Part shown: positions 1 to 13,973 of the stretch, piece by piece
How positions within the stretch are numbered: position 1 is the first letter of the stretch
Layout: each line of letters opens with the position of its first letter
From: Cranoglanis bouderius
Lineage: Eukaryota > Chordata > Actinopteri > Siluriformes > Cranoglanididae
Direction: 5' to 3'
Assembly (NCBI GenBank): GCA_023630585.1
Contig: CM042535.1
Coordinates: 37,270,801 to 37,334,800, forward strand
Length of the DNA stretch: 64,000 bases
Made by a program: the position numbers and the translations under genes
Notes under the pieces: model-generated
What the model saw: the letters and a program-made list of their open reading frames with translations, nothing else
Database searches by the model: none
Told to the model about the DNA's origin: nothing

Positions 1-74
1 CTAACTTTAGATCCGCCCTTGCTGACCCAAATATGGCCATCATTCGAAAATCAGGAACATTTCTATAAACGTAC

Positions 75-4775
<4,701 letters not shown>

Positions 4776-5008
4776 GTGTACCAAGAGCACGAGCTGCACA
4801 GGTGCGTTATAGTTGTATGTACTCTATACTGCATTTACTGCATTTGTGTATCTATTAAGAGTTTGCGCCGACCAATCGGATGAAAGAAGGGGCGTGGCTT
4901 CAATCACATTTAGAAGCGGATGAGAGACTTTCATACCTGCTCTGTGCATCCAGCATGTTAACCCACTTTATTCAGTTACTGTGCCAGTGTGTGCTTAATG
5001 AGCCGGCC

Positions 5009-5091
5009 GAGGGTGTGTGTTACAGTGATTTTATCCCGGGTATTGCGTGTTCTTACGCACCTGTGATAAAATCACTGTAACACACGCCCTC
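5009..5091. repeat. 83-bp hairpin-forming inverted repeat
   Basis: Two 27-bp arms, 5009-5035 and 5065-5091, are complementary with a single mismatch (a possible G-U pair in RNA). The innermost 21 bp (gtgtgttacagtgattttat plus c) pair perfectly. The 29-base loop has extra pairing (gcgtg...acgca-like). It lies about 235-315 bp upstream of the cyp4v2 start codon. It could be a small foldback repeat, a remnant MITE or a cruciform/hairpin RNA; nothing here shows which. Confidence 0.85.
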
Positions 5092-5679
5092 CAGTAGCTC
5101 AGTGCTTTTATAATACAGCGACAAAAACATCATGATAGATAAAATAGCATTAAAAAAGTATTTAACTTATTATTAAACAGTTCTTCTCCACGCAAGTAGT
5201 CTGTTAACGGGACGCAATTGAGGGACAATGGTTAGGATGCTCAAAATGGTTGCAGAACTGTTTTATTTATTTATTTTGAGTCCCTGCGCATTAATACAGA
5301 GCTCAACTTATTGTGATCCAGCTCAGCCAATCAGATTTAAGATTAGATTTTTTAAAAATCCGTCATATAAAGCAATTTTTACTCTGAAAATGGCTGGACT
5401 ATTTAAAAAAATTTTTTTTTAAATTTTTATTTACAGTTGGGTTGTGATCATTCAGTGGCAAAGCAACCCTCAAAACACCCCCCCCCCCCCCCAAAAAAAA
5501 GCAAACTTTTGTAATTGGACCCCTTAAAGCGGTGGCCCAAGTGGATCAGACACTTTTAAATGTGTTTAAACTACGCTGTCTGTCGCAGAGTACTACTTTA
5601 GTCGTGTCACATCACATTTGTACAGAAACCTGTTTCTGCCATGGAGGAAAAAAAATAATAAAAAAAGGTAACTGCTACT

Positions 5680-5815
5680 TTATGTCCCACAATTGTGGGT
5701 TTAAATCTCGTAATTCTGACATTTTTTCCTCAGAATTGTGAGTTAACTTCTCACAATTCTAACTTTTCCCCCTCAGAATTATAAGTTTACGTCTCACAAT
5801 TCTGACTTTCTCATT
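5680..5815. repeat. Short tandem repeat, about 48-bp unit, three degenerate copies
   Basis: The motif tcagaattgtgagttaactt / ctcacaattctaac recurs three times with drift. Each unit is internally near-palindromic (agaattgtgag / ctcacaattct). Similar arrays are common in teleost intergenic DNA. Confidence 0.65.
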
Positions 5816-6373
5816 TAGACATTCAGGCCTAGTGAGTTACAAAGAATGCATCGACAAAGCATCAATCATTCTCTATAAATAGGCTCAAAAGCTAGATTCA
5901 GGTTAGTATTTGGCTGGAACTGAAATTCAGGTCACACTGGACTGAAAACCGAAAAAAAACAAAAAAACAAGTGCCAGGTTTTATAATGTCTATTATCACT
6001 ATTATGAATTCATGCATAAATTGTACTAATGTATCAAGCTTTTCGTACCTAAAAACATTAATCAGTGTTTACCCATTAATCAATAATAAACGAATAGCTA
6101 ATGACATAACTATCATGAAATTTAATGAATCTAATCATCTGTCCTTTTAATATTAGTTCAAATAGCTGAGCGTACAATAATATTAAAAAATATCGTACGT
6201 GTAATAAAAATAAAAGGTCAAACAGTCAAAGGACGCCACTATTCGGGTCTCGGTGTTTCTCCAAACTGAATAAACAACTTTTACTATATCCCAGTGTCTT
6301 TCTAAACTACTGTCGTTTATAATAATTACACTTTCAAATAATTACTCCTTCAAATATTTAACTCCAAACACAG

Positions 6374-6387
6374 CCACTAGGGGGCAG
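6374..6387 (+). promoter_or_regulatory. CTCF-like motif
   Basis: CCACTAGGGGGCAG matches the 14-base vertebrate CTCF core CCASYAGRKGGCRS at every position. It lies about 550 bp past the tlr3 stop codon, between tlr3 and cyp4v2. Occupancy is inference. Confidence 0.5.
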
Positions 6388-6476
6388 AGCATAACCATAA
6401 ATCATGAGAAGTGAACCCAATCAATACGGTTTACATACAATAAATGTTACATGACTGTAATGTCATGGTCTGAAAA

Positions 6477-6477
<1 letters not shown>

Positions 6478-6547
<70 letters not shown>
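6478..6547. repeat. (TA)n microsatellite
   Basis: About 35 uninterrupted TA units in the tlr3 3' flank. Confidence 0.97.
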
Positions 6548-6553
<6 letters not shown>

Positions 6554-6769
6554 CAAAATATTACAAAAATCCAGCTCTGTATATTTAGAGGAACCAGACA
6601 CATAACACAGTCTTCAAATGTAAATTTATCTGGCCCTGTCAGCTTAAAGTGGATTAGCTGACCTTTTTTTCCCCAAAAGCTTGCACTGATAGCAAGTAAT
6701 ACTTGCTATTGGTATCTATGAACCTAATGTGCTAACAGCTAAGTGCATTTAATAACCTGTAGCCTCACC

Positions 6770-6775
6770 TTTATT
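6770..6775 (-). terminator. Candidate tlr3 polyadenylation signal
   Basis: tttatt on the plus strand reads AATAAA on the minus strand, 155 bases past the tlr3 stop codon. It is the first canonical hexamer seen downstream. The cleavage site is not visible. Confidence 0.45.
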
Positions 6776-6929
6776 ATACTATCCATAGCTTCTTTTGGCA
6801 AATTTGTGAATAAGGCACTGAAAAGGTAAACAGAATTAACTGAACGTCTTTCTTGAGGCTAGCATTAACAGCAACCGTCTGCCATAGACAGTTAAATGAT
6901 TCATCCAGGTTCTGCCCGGATAGCAGGCT

Positions 6930-7158
6930 TTAGCTGACCCGGTTGCTCGAGGCTAACGCTAGCTGTAGCTTCTGGCGGAAAGCCGGGATGCGCTCTTTTT
7001 GCAGAGGCCACTGGAGCATGCAGCGGTGTTTTAGCATGCCTTTACGCAACATGAGCGATTGAGTCAGCCGGTAATCTGCGACATCCTCCAGGAAAATCAG
7101 AACCAGCGAGTCTCGATTTTCTTCCATTAACTGGTGAAGGGCGTGGTGGGCTTTAAAC
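6930..7158 (-). CDS. tlr3: tlr3 coding exon 4 (end of TIR)
   Basis: Acceptor tctctag ends at 7159. It completes the Gln codon, then FKAHHALHQLM ... FLEDVADYRLTQSL ... WPLQKERIPAFRQKLQLALA and stop TAA at 6930-6932. It matches the C-terminal TIR of TLR3, including the FW-like box region (WPLQKERIPAFR). Confidence 0.96.
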
Positions 7159-10100
7159 CTAGAGAAAGTCAGTGACACAGAGAGAAAGACCGAACTGAGA
7201 TAACACTCGTGACAAATACTTGTTTCAAGATGTATTGAGACAGTAAATGGACACTGAATGTTTGTGTTTTTGTGCACGGTAGGCACTTGTTAATAATTTG
7301 CACCATCTGTATGCCTACTATATGAATATTAGAACAAAATGTAGTTGTTTAATTATTCTGGAATAATTTGCTAAGATGAGTGCATGTTTTGGCTAGTTTG
7401 TAAGGGAACGTTTAGAGGAACCAGACACAAGAAGTAGAAACTGGCTTATGGTCAAATTTGATCAAATGTCTTTCAGTTCAGTCTTTAAACATGTCATGTG
7501 TCTGTGATCATTCTTTGACTTACTGTCTACACCAGGGATCATTCAAAAGCGCCTCTGTGACAACAAAAATGATTTTCCGGGATATTCTCATGTTGTCTAC
7601 AATGGTCTCTAACGTGGAACAGCCTGGCATCGCATCCCGGTCCTCCAAGAAGAACCTGAAATCCTTGTCTTCCAGAGGAAGCAAGCTTCGTTCCACCCAA
7701 AGTTTATCCTCCTGAGCATGGACAATGTAGGCTTTATATTCATATCTGCACTCGGCCACCCTTTTATAGCGAAAGTCATTTATATCTAGTGTGCGATTGA
7801 CTAAAATGTTATAGTAGAATTGAATCCTCCAGCCCTGGAAGTGGACCAGGAAGGCTATAACCATCAGACCTAGTACTAAGGAGCTGGTGATTACATACAT
7901 AGCCTGGAAGGGTACCAGGTCTTTACAGGATTCTGGGTTGAAGGCCAACACCGAACGGTTGAAGTACATAGATGGAGTATTGCAGACGTAGCTTTTGGCA
8001 CGGTCAGGTACACTGGTGTTGGTGGTATTGAGCCATTTGTTGAACCATAGCATGCTCTCGCAGGTGCAATCAAAGGGGTTATGGTCCATGAAAAGCTCGG
8101 TCAGGTTGGACAGCGGAACGCCGAACGTCTCCCGCCGCACTGAGGTCAAGAGGTTTCTCTGCAGCCGCAGGAAGCGCAAAGACCGCAAGTCGTCAAAAAT
8201 GGAGTCATGCAGAAAATTCAGGAGATTCCCACTAATACTGAGGTATTTTAGCTTTGAGAGGCCTTGGAAGGCCATCGTTGGAAGCTCATCAAGACCATTG
8301 TAGTCCAACTCAAGAACAGTAAGGTTCTGAGCATCGCGAAAGATCAGCACTGGACCCCCAGGATTAGCATTTTTCCACACCCTGGCCAAATTGTTGTGCT
8401 GCAGTTTCAGCACACTAAGATGGTGTAGTCCATCGAGCAAGCCGTTTTTGATGTTTGCAATGTTATTATTACTGAGATCCAGCACCGTCAGGTTGACCAG
8501 CATTCGAAACGGAGACGGTTCCACTTCCAAATTAGAACTTAGGGCATGCCCGAGCAACAGAGTCCTCAATGTGGGTACATGGATGAACGACGTAGACATT
8601 AGAGTGATCATCTGCTGGTTGAAGGACAAATGAATTTCCTTGATATTGTTGAGACCCTGAAACTCTTCCCCTGTCAGCTGCTGGTTGATGTAGTTATGGC
8701 TGAGCACAAGAATCTTGAGGTTTCCCAAGCTTGAAAAAGCTCCTGGGTCAAGGGTCTTGATGCCCATACCTGTAAGATTGAGCATCTCAAGAAGTGGAGA
8801 TCCATTCAAGGAGGCAAAGGTGGTGTTGCTGACTATCTTTAGCCCTGTGCTGCTCCAACCAAGATTCAGCTCTCTCAGACACGGAAGTCCATAAAAGATA
8901 TTCTCAGTGATCTCCCTAAATGAAGTCCTCTGCATGTACAGATATTCCAACTTGAACAGTGACTGGAAAGAGAAGTCGTCTATGACAGGCAAGGGAGATG
9001 CATGACCTTTAACTAGCGCCAACTGTAGGCTGAGTTTCCTCAGACTTTTCAGTCCCAAGAAGGTACCATTGGTCAGATGTTTTATGTTGTTGTGCTCTAA
9101 AGAGAGGTACTCCAGCATGGGAAACCACTGAAAGGCTCCAACTGCGATTCTGGCCATGTTGTTGTTGGAGAGATCCAGAATAGTGAGGTTAGTCTTGCCT
9201 AGGCCTTTGAAGGTGCTGACGCTCAGCATGACTTGCTGAGTATTTTGGATAGACAGGTTTCTCAAAGAGGTGTCAGACAGCTCCTCACAGAGTCTAGACA
9301 TGAAGGTAGGGTTGAGCTTACAACCATCTAGCACCAGGTCTTGTAACCCAGCAATGGGCTTGAAGCAGCCACGGTCCACCTGGTGATTAAGGCTACAGTT
9401 AGTACAATGATGTTAGCAATATATACTGTTTTTTTACAGACTATACATTGTACCACAGTACTGTAGCTACCACATAGCTTACTGGCAGCTGGCGTATAGA
9501 TCCTATAGACTCAGCTTCACAGAGGTTCTTATCTGTGATACCAATTTTAGTTAACAGGCATGATAACTATGGATTTCTATGGATAACTATAGACTTTCAA
9601 CCTGCACCATTCAAGTTAACATTCTTTAGACCTTTCAGTGTCACTTGCATCCATTTTCTACACCGTTTCTATACAGGATCACAGGGAGCCTACCCCAGGG
9701 AACTCTGGGCACAAGACAGGGCACACCCTGGACAGGGTGCCAACCATCACAGGGCACAATCACACACACACTTGCACACTACAGACAATTTGGAAATGCC
9801 AATCAGTCTACAACGCATGTTGTAACCAGAGTACCTGGAAGAAACCCCCGAAGCACGGGGAGAACATGCAAACTCCACTCACACAGGCTGGGGGCGGAAT
9901 TTGAACCCCTAGCCCCAGAGGTGTGAGACCAACGTGCTAACCACTAAGCCACCGTGCATTAATATTTGTAATCATGTTTAATAAGAATAAGAATAAGAAG
10001 ACAACAATCTTAGGCTAAGAAAAGTCACTGTAAACGTTTTGGGATCTGGCTGTGACACAAATTTATATACAAATAATTATGATAAATTAATTAATACTGA

Positions 10101-12578
10101 AAGAAAAAAAATACAGTATAAAGTTCACTTAAACGCCCGTGCTGGTGTGTAGCTCAGTTTGATTATTTGATTATGTCAGTAAACACTACAGTCTTGATCA
10201 AAGTCCATGCGATTTTTTATGTCAGTGTGTATTCATGGCTCCGCTTCCTGGGAGATATGAAGATAATAAAGGTAGGTAATGATAGGTAGCTCTATTACCA
10301 TGAGCCGTCTATTCCAACTACTGTCACCCTTACCAGATTAATATTCTGCTATATGGTGAACTATTTAGCGTTGTTAAAGCTAATTAGCTTGTATTATTAG
10401 TTACACCTCAGCTCATTGGTTTTATGTTCCTTTATTCATCATGAATCAGTAACCTTAATTCCTGCTTTGGGCTGCATGGTTGAATGTTTCTGTCTTCTTT
10501 TCTTACTTCCCCATCTCCCCTTTCACATATAACATACAGTACTACTCCGTTCCTCATTCCTTCACACTAATACCAGATCGGTGAAAGTGAGCTCACGATG
10601 CAGCTGCGTTCCTCCTCACCTTCTTCAGAGGCAGAGAAGAAAGAGCCAGCGTCCGGAACGCCGAGGACTCGTTGAGAAAATAAAAGTCGTCCTTCTTCAG
10701 GTCTCTGATGTCGTTGCTGGCGAGGACGAGGGTCTGCAAGCTGGGCAGCTGGGGTCGCGACCCCAGGCGAGCAGTGGTCAGCTTGTTTCGGGATACGTCC
10801 AGGAAGGCCAAGTTCTGCACAAATACAGAAGGAATGAGAAATGAGCACATAATAACACATTGCGTATGGTAAATTTAGTATGATACAATTTGGATACAAT
10901 CATCAGCACCAAGGCCACGCCTCCTTTTGACAGCTTTTTTTTTTTTTTTTTTTTCGGCTCAACATACTGGGGCATACCAACTGATCAAATTTATCTTAAG
11001 CTCTGCCCGTGCTGACTCAAGGACTCCTGCAGGATGTGCATAAAAAATAATGGTGTAGTTATGACGTGGCTGCATTCTGATTCGGTTTGTGCTTTCTCAA
11101 CACAACAGCGGATTATGAATGCAAATGTAAATATGACTGACGCGTCCTGACCGGCTTTATTTCCATTATAACATGGCGCCACCCTGTGAGTCACACACCT
11201 GAACACCGCTCTGCAAGTCTGACTTCAACAGAAACACACAAACGTAAACGATCTGTCACCCGATCCCCAACCCAACCATAGCAGACTTTCTGGTAAAAAT
11301 GCCAACGTAGATGGATTTTTTTAAAAGACAGATACAGAGGCCACGCCTTTTTCAATAAGACAGATACAGAAGCCACACCTCCTTCACGAAGACAGATACA
11401 GAGGCCACACCTCCTTCACTAAGACAGATACAGAAGCCACACCTCCTTCACTAAGACAGATTCAGAGGCCACGCCTTTTTCAATAAGACAGATACAGAAG
11501 CCACACCTCCTTCACTAAGACAGATATAGAGGCCACACCTCCTTCACTAAGACATATACAGAAGCCACACCTCCTTCACTAAGACAGATACAGAGGCCAC
11601 ACCTCCTTCACTAAGACATACAGAGGCCACGCCTTTTTCAATAAGACAGATACAGAGGCCACACCTGCTTCACTAAGACAGATACAGAAGCCACACCTCC
11701 TTCACTAAGACAGATTCAGAGGCCACGCCTTTTTCAATAAGACAGATACAGAAGCCACACCTCCTTCACTAAGACAGATATAGAGGCCACACCTCCTTCA
11801 CTAAGACAGATACAGAAGCCACACCTCCTTCACTAAGACAGATACAGAGGCCACACCTCCTTCACTAAGACATACAGAAGCCACACCTCCTTCACTAAGA
11901 CAAATTCAGAGGCCACGCCTTTTTCAATAAGACAGATACAGAAGCCACACCTCCTTCACTAAGACAGATACAGAAGCCATACCTCCTTCACTAAGACAGA
12001 TTCAGAGGCCACGCCTTCTTCAATAAGACAGATACAGAAGCCACACCTCCTTCACTAAGACAGACTCAGAGGCCACGCCTTCTTCAATAAGACAAATACA
12101 AAAGCAATGTCACTTTCACTGGGACTAAAACATGACCTACCTCCGTCCCTGAGAAGGGTTCTCCATTAAGTTTCAGTCTGTTATCGGACAGGTCCAGGTG
12201 TGTGAGGCGTGTGCAGTTCCTCAGGTCTTGGTCTTGCAGCAGGTGTACTTCGTTGTGACGCAGGGTGAGCCACCACAGCTCGGGCGCAGCCTGGCACAGA
12301 CCCTCCGGCACCGCCTTCAGGCTGTTGTAGCTGGCGTCAATCCGCTCCAGACTGTGGTAACGAGTCAGAGACGAGGGACTGAGCTGGACCAGCCGGTTAT
12401 GGGACACATCCAGGTCGCTGATGTCCTCGGGCAGGTCCTGAGGGATGGTGTTGAGGTTCATGTGGCTGCAGTCCGCCTTTCTCAGCTCAACTCTGCACTC
12501 GCTCCTGTAAGCTCGACTCGGCACGAGGACCCACATGCAGAGAAACAGCAACGGGAGGATGGTGTTCCAAATCGCCAT
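6930..12578 (-). CDS. tlr3: Toll-like receptor 3 (complete, four coding exons, 905 aa)
   Basis: Endosomal sensor of double-stranded RNA that signals through TRIF to interferon genes. Exons 12141-12578, 10620-10814, 7524-9379 and 6930-7158 join in phase to 905 residues (human TLR3 is 904). In order: signal peptide (about 1-23), LRRNT (CRVELRKADCS), about 23 leucine-rich repeats, LRRCT (NPFDCTCES ... SCKD), transmembrane helix (about 705-725) and TIR domain (about 755-900). Residues known to bind dsRNA in mammals are all present, by my count at the same numbers: H39, H60, H108, H539 and N541. Tyrosines matching human Y759 and Y858 are kept (here Y762 and Y859). N-glycosylation sequons include NLT near 275 and 507. 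Odd point: the BB loop reads RDAMPG, with Pro796 where human TLR3 has Ala795. The ATG at 12578 is used because the longer frame starts only with GTG. Confidence 0.97.
7159..7523 (-). other. tlr3 intron 3
   Basis: 365 bp, GT-AG, AT-rich. No repeat or further exon is seen. Confidence 0.8.
7524..9379 (-). CDS. tlr3: tlr3 coding exon 3 (main LRR/TM/TIR exon)
   Basis: 1856 bp. Acceptor accag at 9384-9380, donor AGACA|gtaagt at 7524/7523. It encodes residues 212-829 plus two bases. It holds most LRRs (NLTVLDLSNNNIANIKNG; LKLQHNNLARVW; NANPGGPV), the LRRCT cysteines, the transmembrane helix, and the TIR up to DPWCRQ. The single large exon is typical of TLR3. Antisense ORFs over it are shadows. Confidence 0.97.
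9380..10619 (-). other. tlr3 intron 2
   Basis: 1.24 kb. It contains one antisense-to-plus SINE copy (9645-9957); the rest is unique-looking AT-rich sequence. Confidence 0.75.
9645..9957 (-). mobile_element. tRNA-derived SINE (Mermaid-like), copy 1
   Basis: Read on the minus strand it starts gcacggtggcttagtggtta (pol III A-box-like), has a B-box-like ggggttcaaattcc, then the body with gtgattgtgccctgtgatgg and caccctgtccagggtgt. A second copy lies at 50785-51120 in the opposite orientation. The family name is from memory and uncertain. Same strand as tlr3. Confidence 0.8.
10620..10814 (-). CDS. tlr3: tlr3 coding exon 2
   Basis: 65 residues (NLAFLDVSRNK ... LSSLPLKK). Acceptor gtgcag ends at 10815, donor AAG|gtgagg at 10620/10619; both phases are 0. 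It corresponds to the NLITLDLSHNGLSS ... LELSSNQIKE stretch of human TLR3. Confidence 0.93.
10815..12140 (-). other. tlr3 intron 1
   Basis: 1.33 kb. More than half is the 32-bp minisatellite at 11325-12110. A T20 homopolymer lies at about 10935-10954. Nothing else is seen. Confidence 0.8.
11325..12110. repeat. 32-bp minisatellite in tlr3 intron 1, about 24 copies
   Basis: The unit is ggccacacctccttcact plus aagacagatacaga. Two variant units alternate in places (cctccttcact versus cctttttcaat), giving a partial 64-bp higher-order period. The array edge at about 12108-12126 reads cactttcactgggact, the spacer found in the 34-bp array at 38.3-39.1 kb. Confidence 0.95.
12141..12578 (-). CDS. tlr3: tlr3 coding exon 1
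   Basis: 146 residues: signal peptide (MAIWNTILPLLFLCMWVLV), LRRNT, and the first LRRs with SHMNL, VSHNRL and LRHNEV, giving H39, H60 and H108 of the N-terminal dsRNA site. Donor GAG|gtaggt at 12141/12140, phase 0. Confidence 0.95.
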
Positions 12579-13118
12579 GTGCACTCTCTCTCTCGGGCAG
12601 CCTCGTGCGATCTTACAGCCAAACCGTCAGCAAAATGCAACACTAATATAAATAGATTCAATAAATACTGTAGGTATGACTATAATGTTATGCCTGTACA
12701 GTGTGAGATAACTAGCAGATTGTAGATTTCAGGTTTTAGGTTTCAGCAATTCAACAACAACAACAAAAAAGTCATATATCAGTCAAAAAGTTTCCACCTC
12801 CTTTTCTGAATGTGCCACAAATATCCTCTGATCTTTTGTAGGTCCACGCTTTCCTTTGTAACCGCCTCCAATCTCTTTCATATCCTCTGAACAAGCTTTT
12901 AGATCCTCTAATCTGTAAAGTTTTCCTTGTACCAAGACACCCACGTGATATTTTTAATTTCTTTAGATACATTGGTCAGCCACAGTCTAATGGGGCGGGG
13001 TTTTTTTTTTTTTTGGGGGGGGGGGACTTTTGCACTCAACAGTAAATATTATTGTAATATCTGATAATACTGTAAGTGTGAAAGTCATTATACAGCCAAT
13101 ACAGTCAAATTATACTTG

Positions 13119-13120
<2 letters not shown>

Positions 13121-13176
<56 letters not shown>

Positions 13177-13177
13177 T
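13121..13177. repeat. (AAT)n microsatellite
   Basis: About 18 trinucleotide units, with a shorter second run at 13205-13220. Confidence 0.95.
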
Positions 13178-13275
13178 AATAATATGGAGTATAAATGATC
13201 CATTATAATAATAATAATAAACCATTTATGTAGTCAGAGTATTATGTTGTTATATATGCATTGTAATAAAGTTGC

Positions 13276-13279
<4 letters not shown>

Positions 13280-13319
<40 letters not shown>
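13280..13319. repeat. (GA)n microsatellite
   Basis: About 19 uninterrupted GA units upstream of tlr3. Confidence 0.95.
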
Positions 13320-13320
<1 letters not shown>

Positions 13321-13656
13321 TACAGTATAATGTATATAAAGTATCAGGATACATACCATTCAGCACAGAGAGGTACTGTACATGTCTCGTTTGTTTAATA
13401 CAACGTTGCTTATTATGGCAACACATAAACGGTGTCGCAGGTTAATGACGTGCGCTATCCAGTTCGCCGCGCGTGCGATTCCCACAACGCAAACCGTGAG
13501 GCAAAACGGAGCGCACGAGCGTTGCGTGTACAGCCACCAGTCCAGACAGGATGTCCCTGTGTTAAAGAGGAAGGTGATGTGACTTGCATAAGTCTTGTAT
13601 CCTCCTCGTATCCGCTTCCTCGCGCTTATTTTGCTGTAGTGTGAAAGCCTGCAGCC

Positions 13657-13676
13657 GGTTTCGAGTTTCTTTTCCC
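13657..13676 (-). promoter_or_regulatory. Possible IRF/ISRE-like GAAA cluster upstream of tlr3
   Basis: On the minus strand the sequence reads ggaaaagaaactcgaaacc, three GAAA cores in 17 bases, about 1.1 kb upstream of the tlr3 ATG. The spacing between the cores is not the exact GAAANNGAAA of a consensus ISRE. tlr3 is known to be interferon-inducible in vertebrates; the site itself is inference. Confidence 0.3.
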
Positions 13677-13777
13677 CGTCACCACTTCCTCATATGTCAC
13701 TGGGGGGACAAAGAAAAACAAAAACATGTAGGCACCCGGCGTCATCTTTCACAGTTTCATAACAGTCGTGCTGTGCC

Positions 13778-13960
13778 AGTGTGGACGTGTCCCAAACCAC
13801 ACCCCATTCACTACATACAGTAGGGGCATCATTACAAAAGTCTTGCAACCATCAGTTCACTGTGGACGTGTCCCAAACCACACCCCATTCACTACATACA
13901 GTACATTACAAAAGTCTTGCCACCATCAGTTCACTGTGGACGTGTCCCAAACCACATGTA
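13778..13960. repeat. Tandem repeat, about 75-bp unit, 2.5 copies
   Basis: The segment gtggacgtgtcccaaaccac ... cccattcactacatacagta ... cattacaaaagtcttgc ... accatcagttcact is repeated, the second copy with a small deletion and the third truncated. Confidence 0.9.
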
Positions 13961-13973
13961 CATACAACAACAT

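Larger units (their letters stand above)
4776..6929. other. Intergenic region between cyp4v2 (5' end) and tlr3 (3' end)
   Basis: About 2.15 kb. It contains the cyp4v2 promoter side, a strong hairpin (5009-5091), a C14-16/A8 homopolymer near 5478-5506, a short three-copy repeat (about 5680-5815), a CTCF-like motif (6374-6387), a (TA)n run (6478-6547) and the likely tlr3 poly(A) signal (6770-6775). No FAM149A exons were recognised, although that gene lies here in the human order. Confidence 0.7.

Noticed and set aside
7995..8303. Plus-strand ORFs opposite tlr3 exon 3
   Set aside because: Shadows of the well-supported minus-strand TLR3 coding sequence.
11325..12110. CRISPR-like regular array
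   Set aside because: Eukaryotic intronic minisatellite; units are contiguous with no unique spacers and there are no cas genes. The same applies to 13974-15980 and 38259-39095.
12198..12725. Plus-strand 175-aa ORF over tlr3 exon 1
   Set aside because: Antisense shadow of the LRR-coding exon with high GC; the minus strand has signal peptide, LRRs and splice sites.
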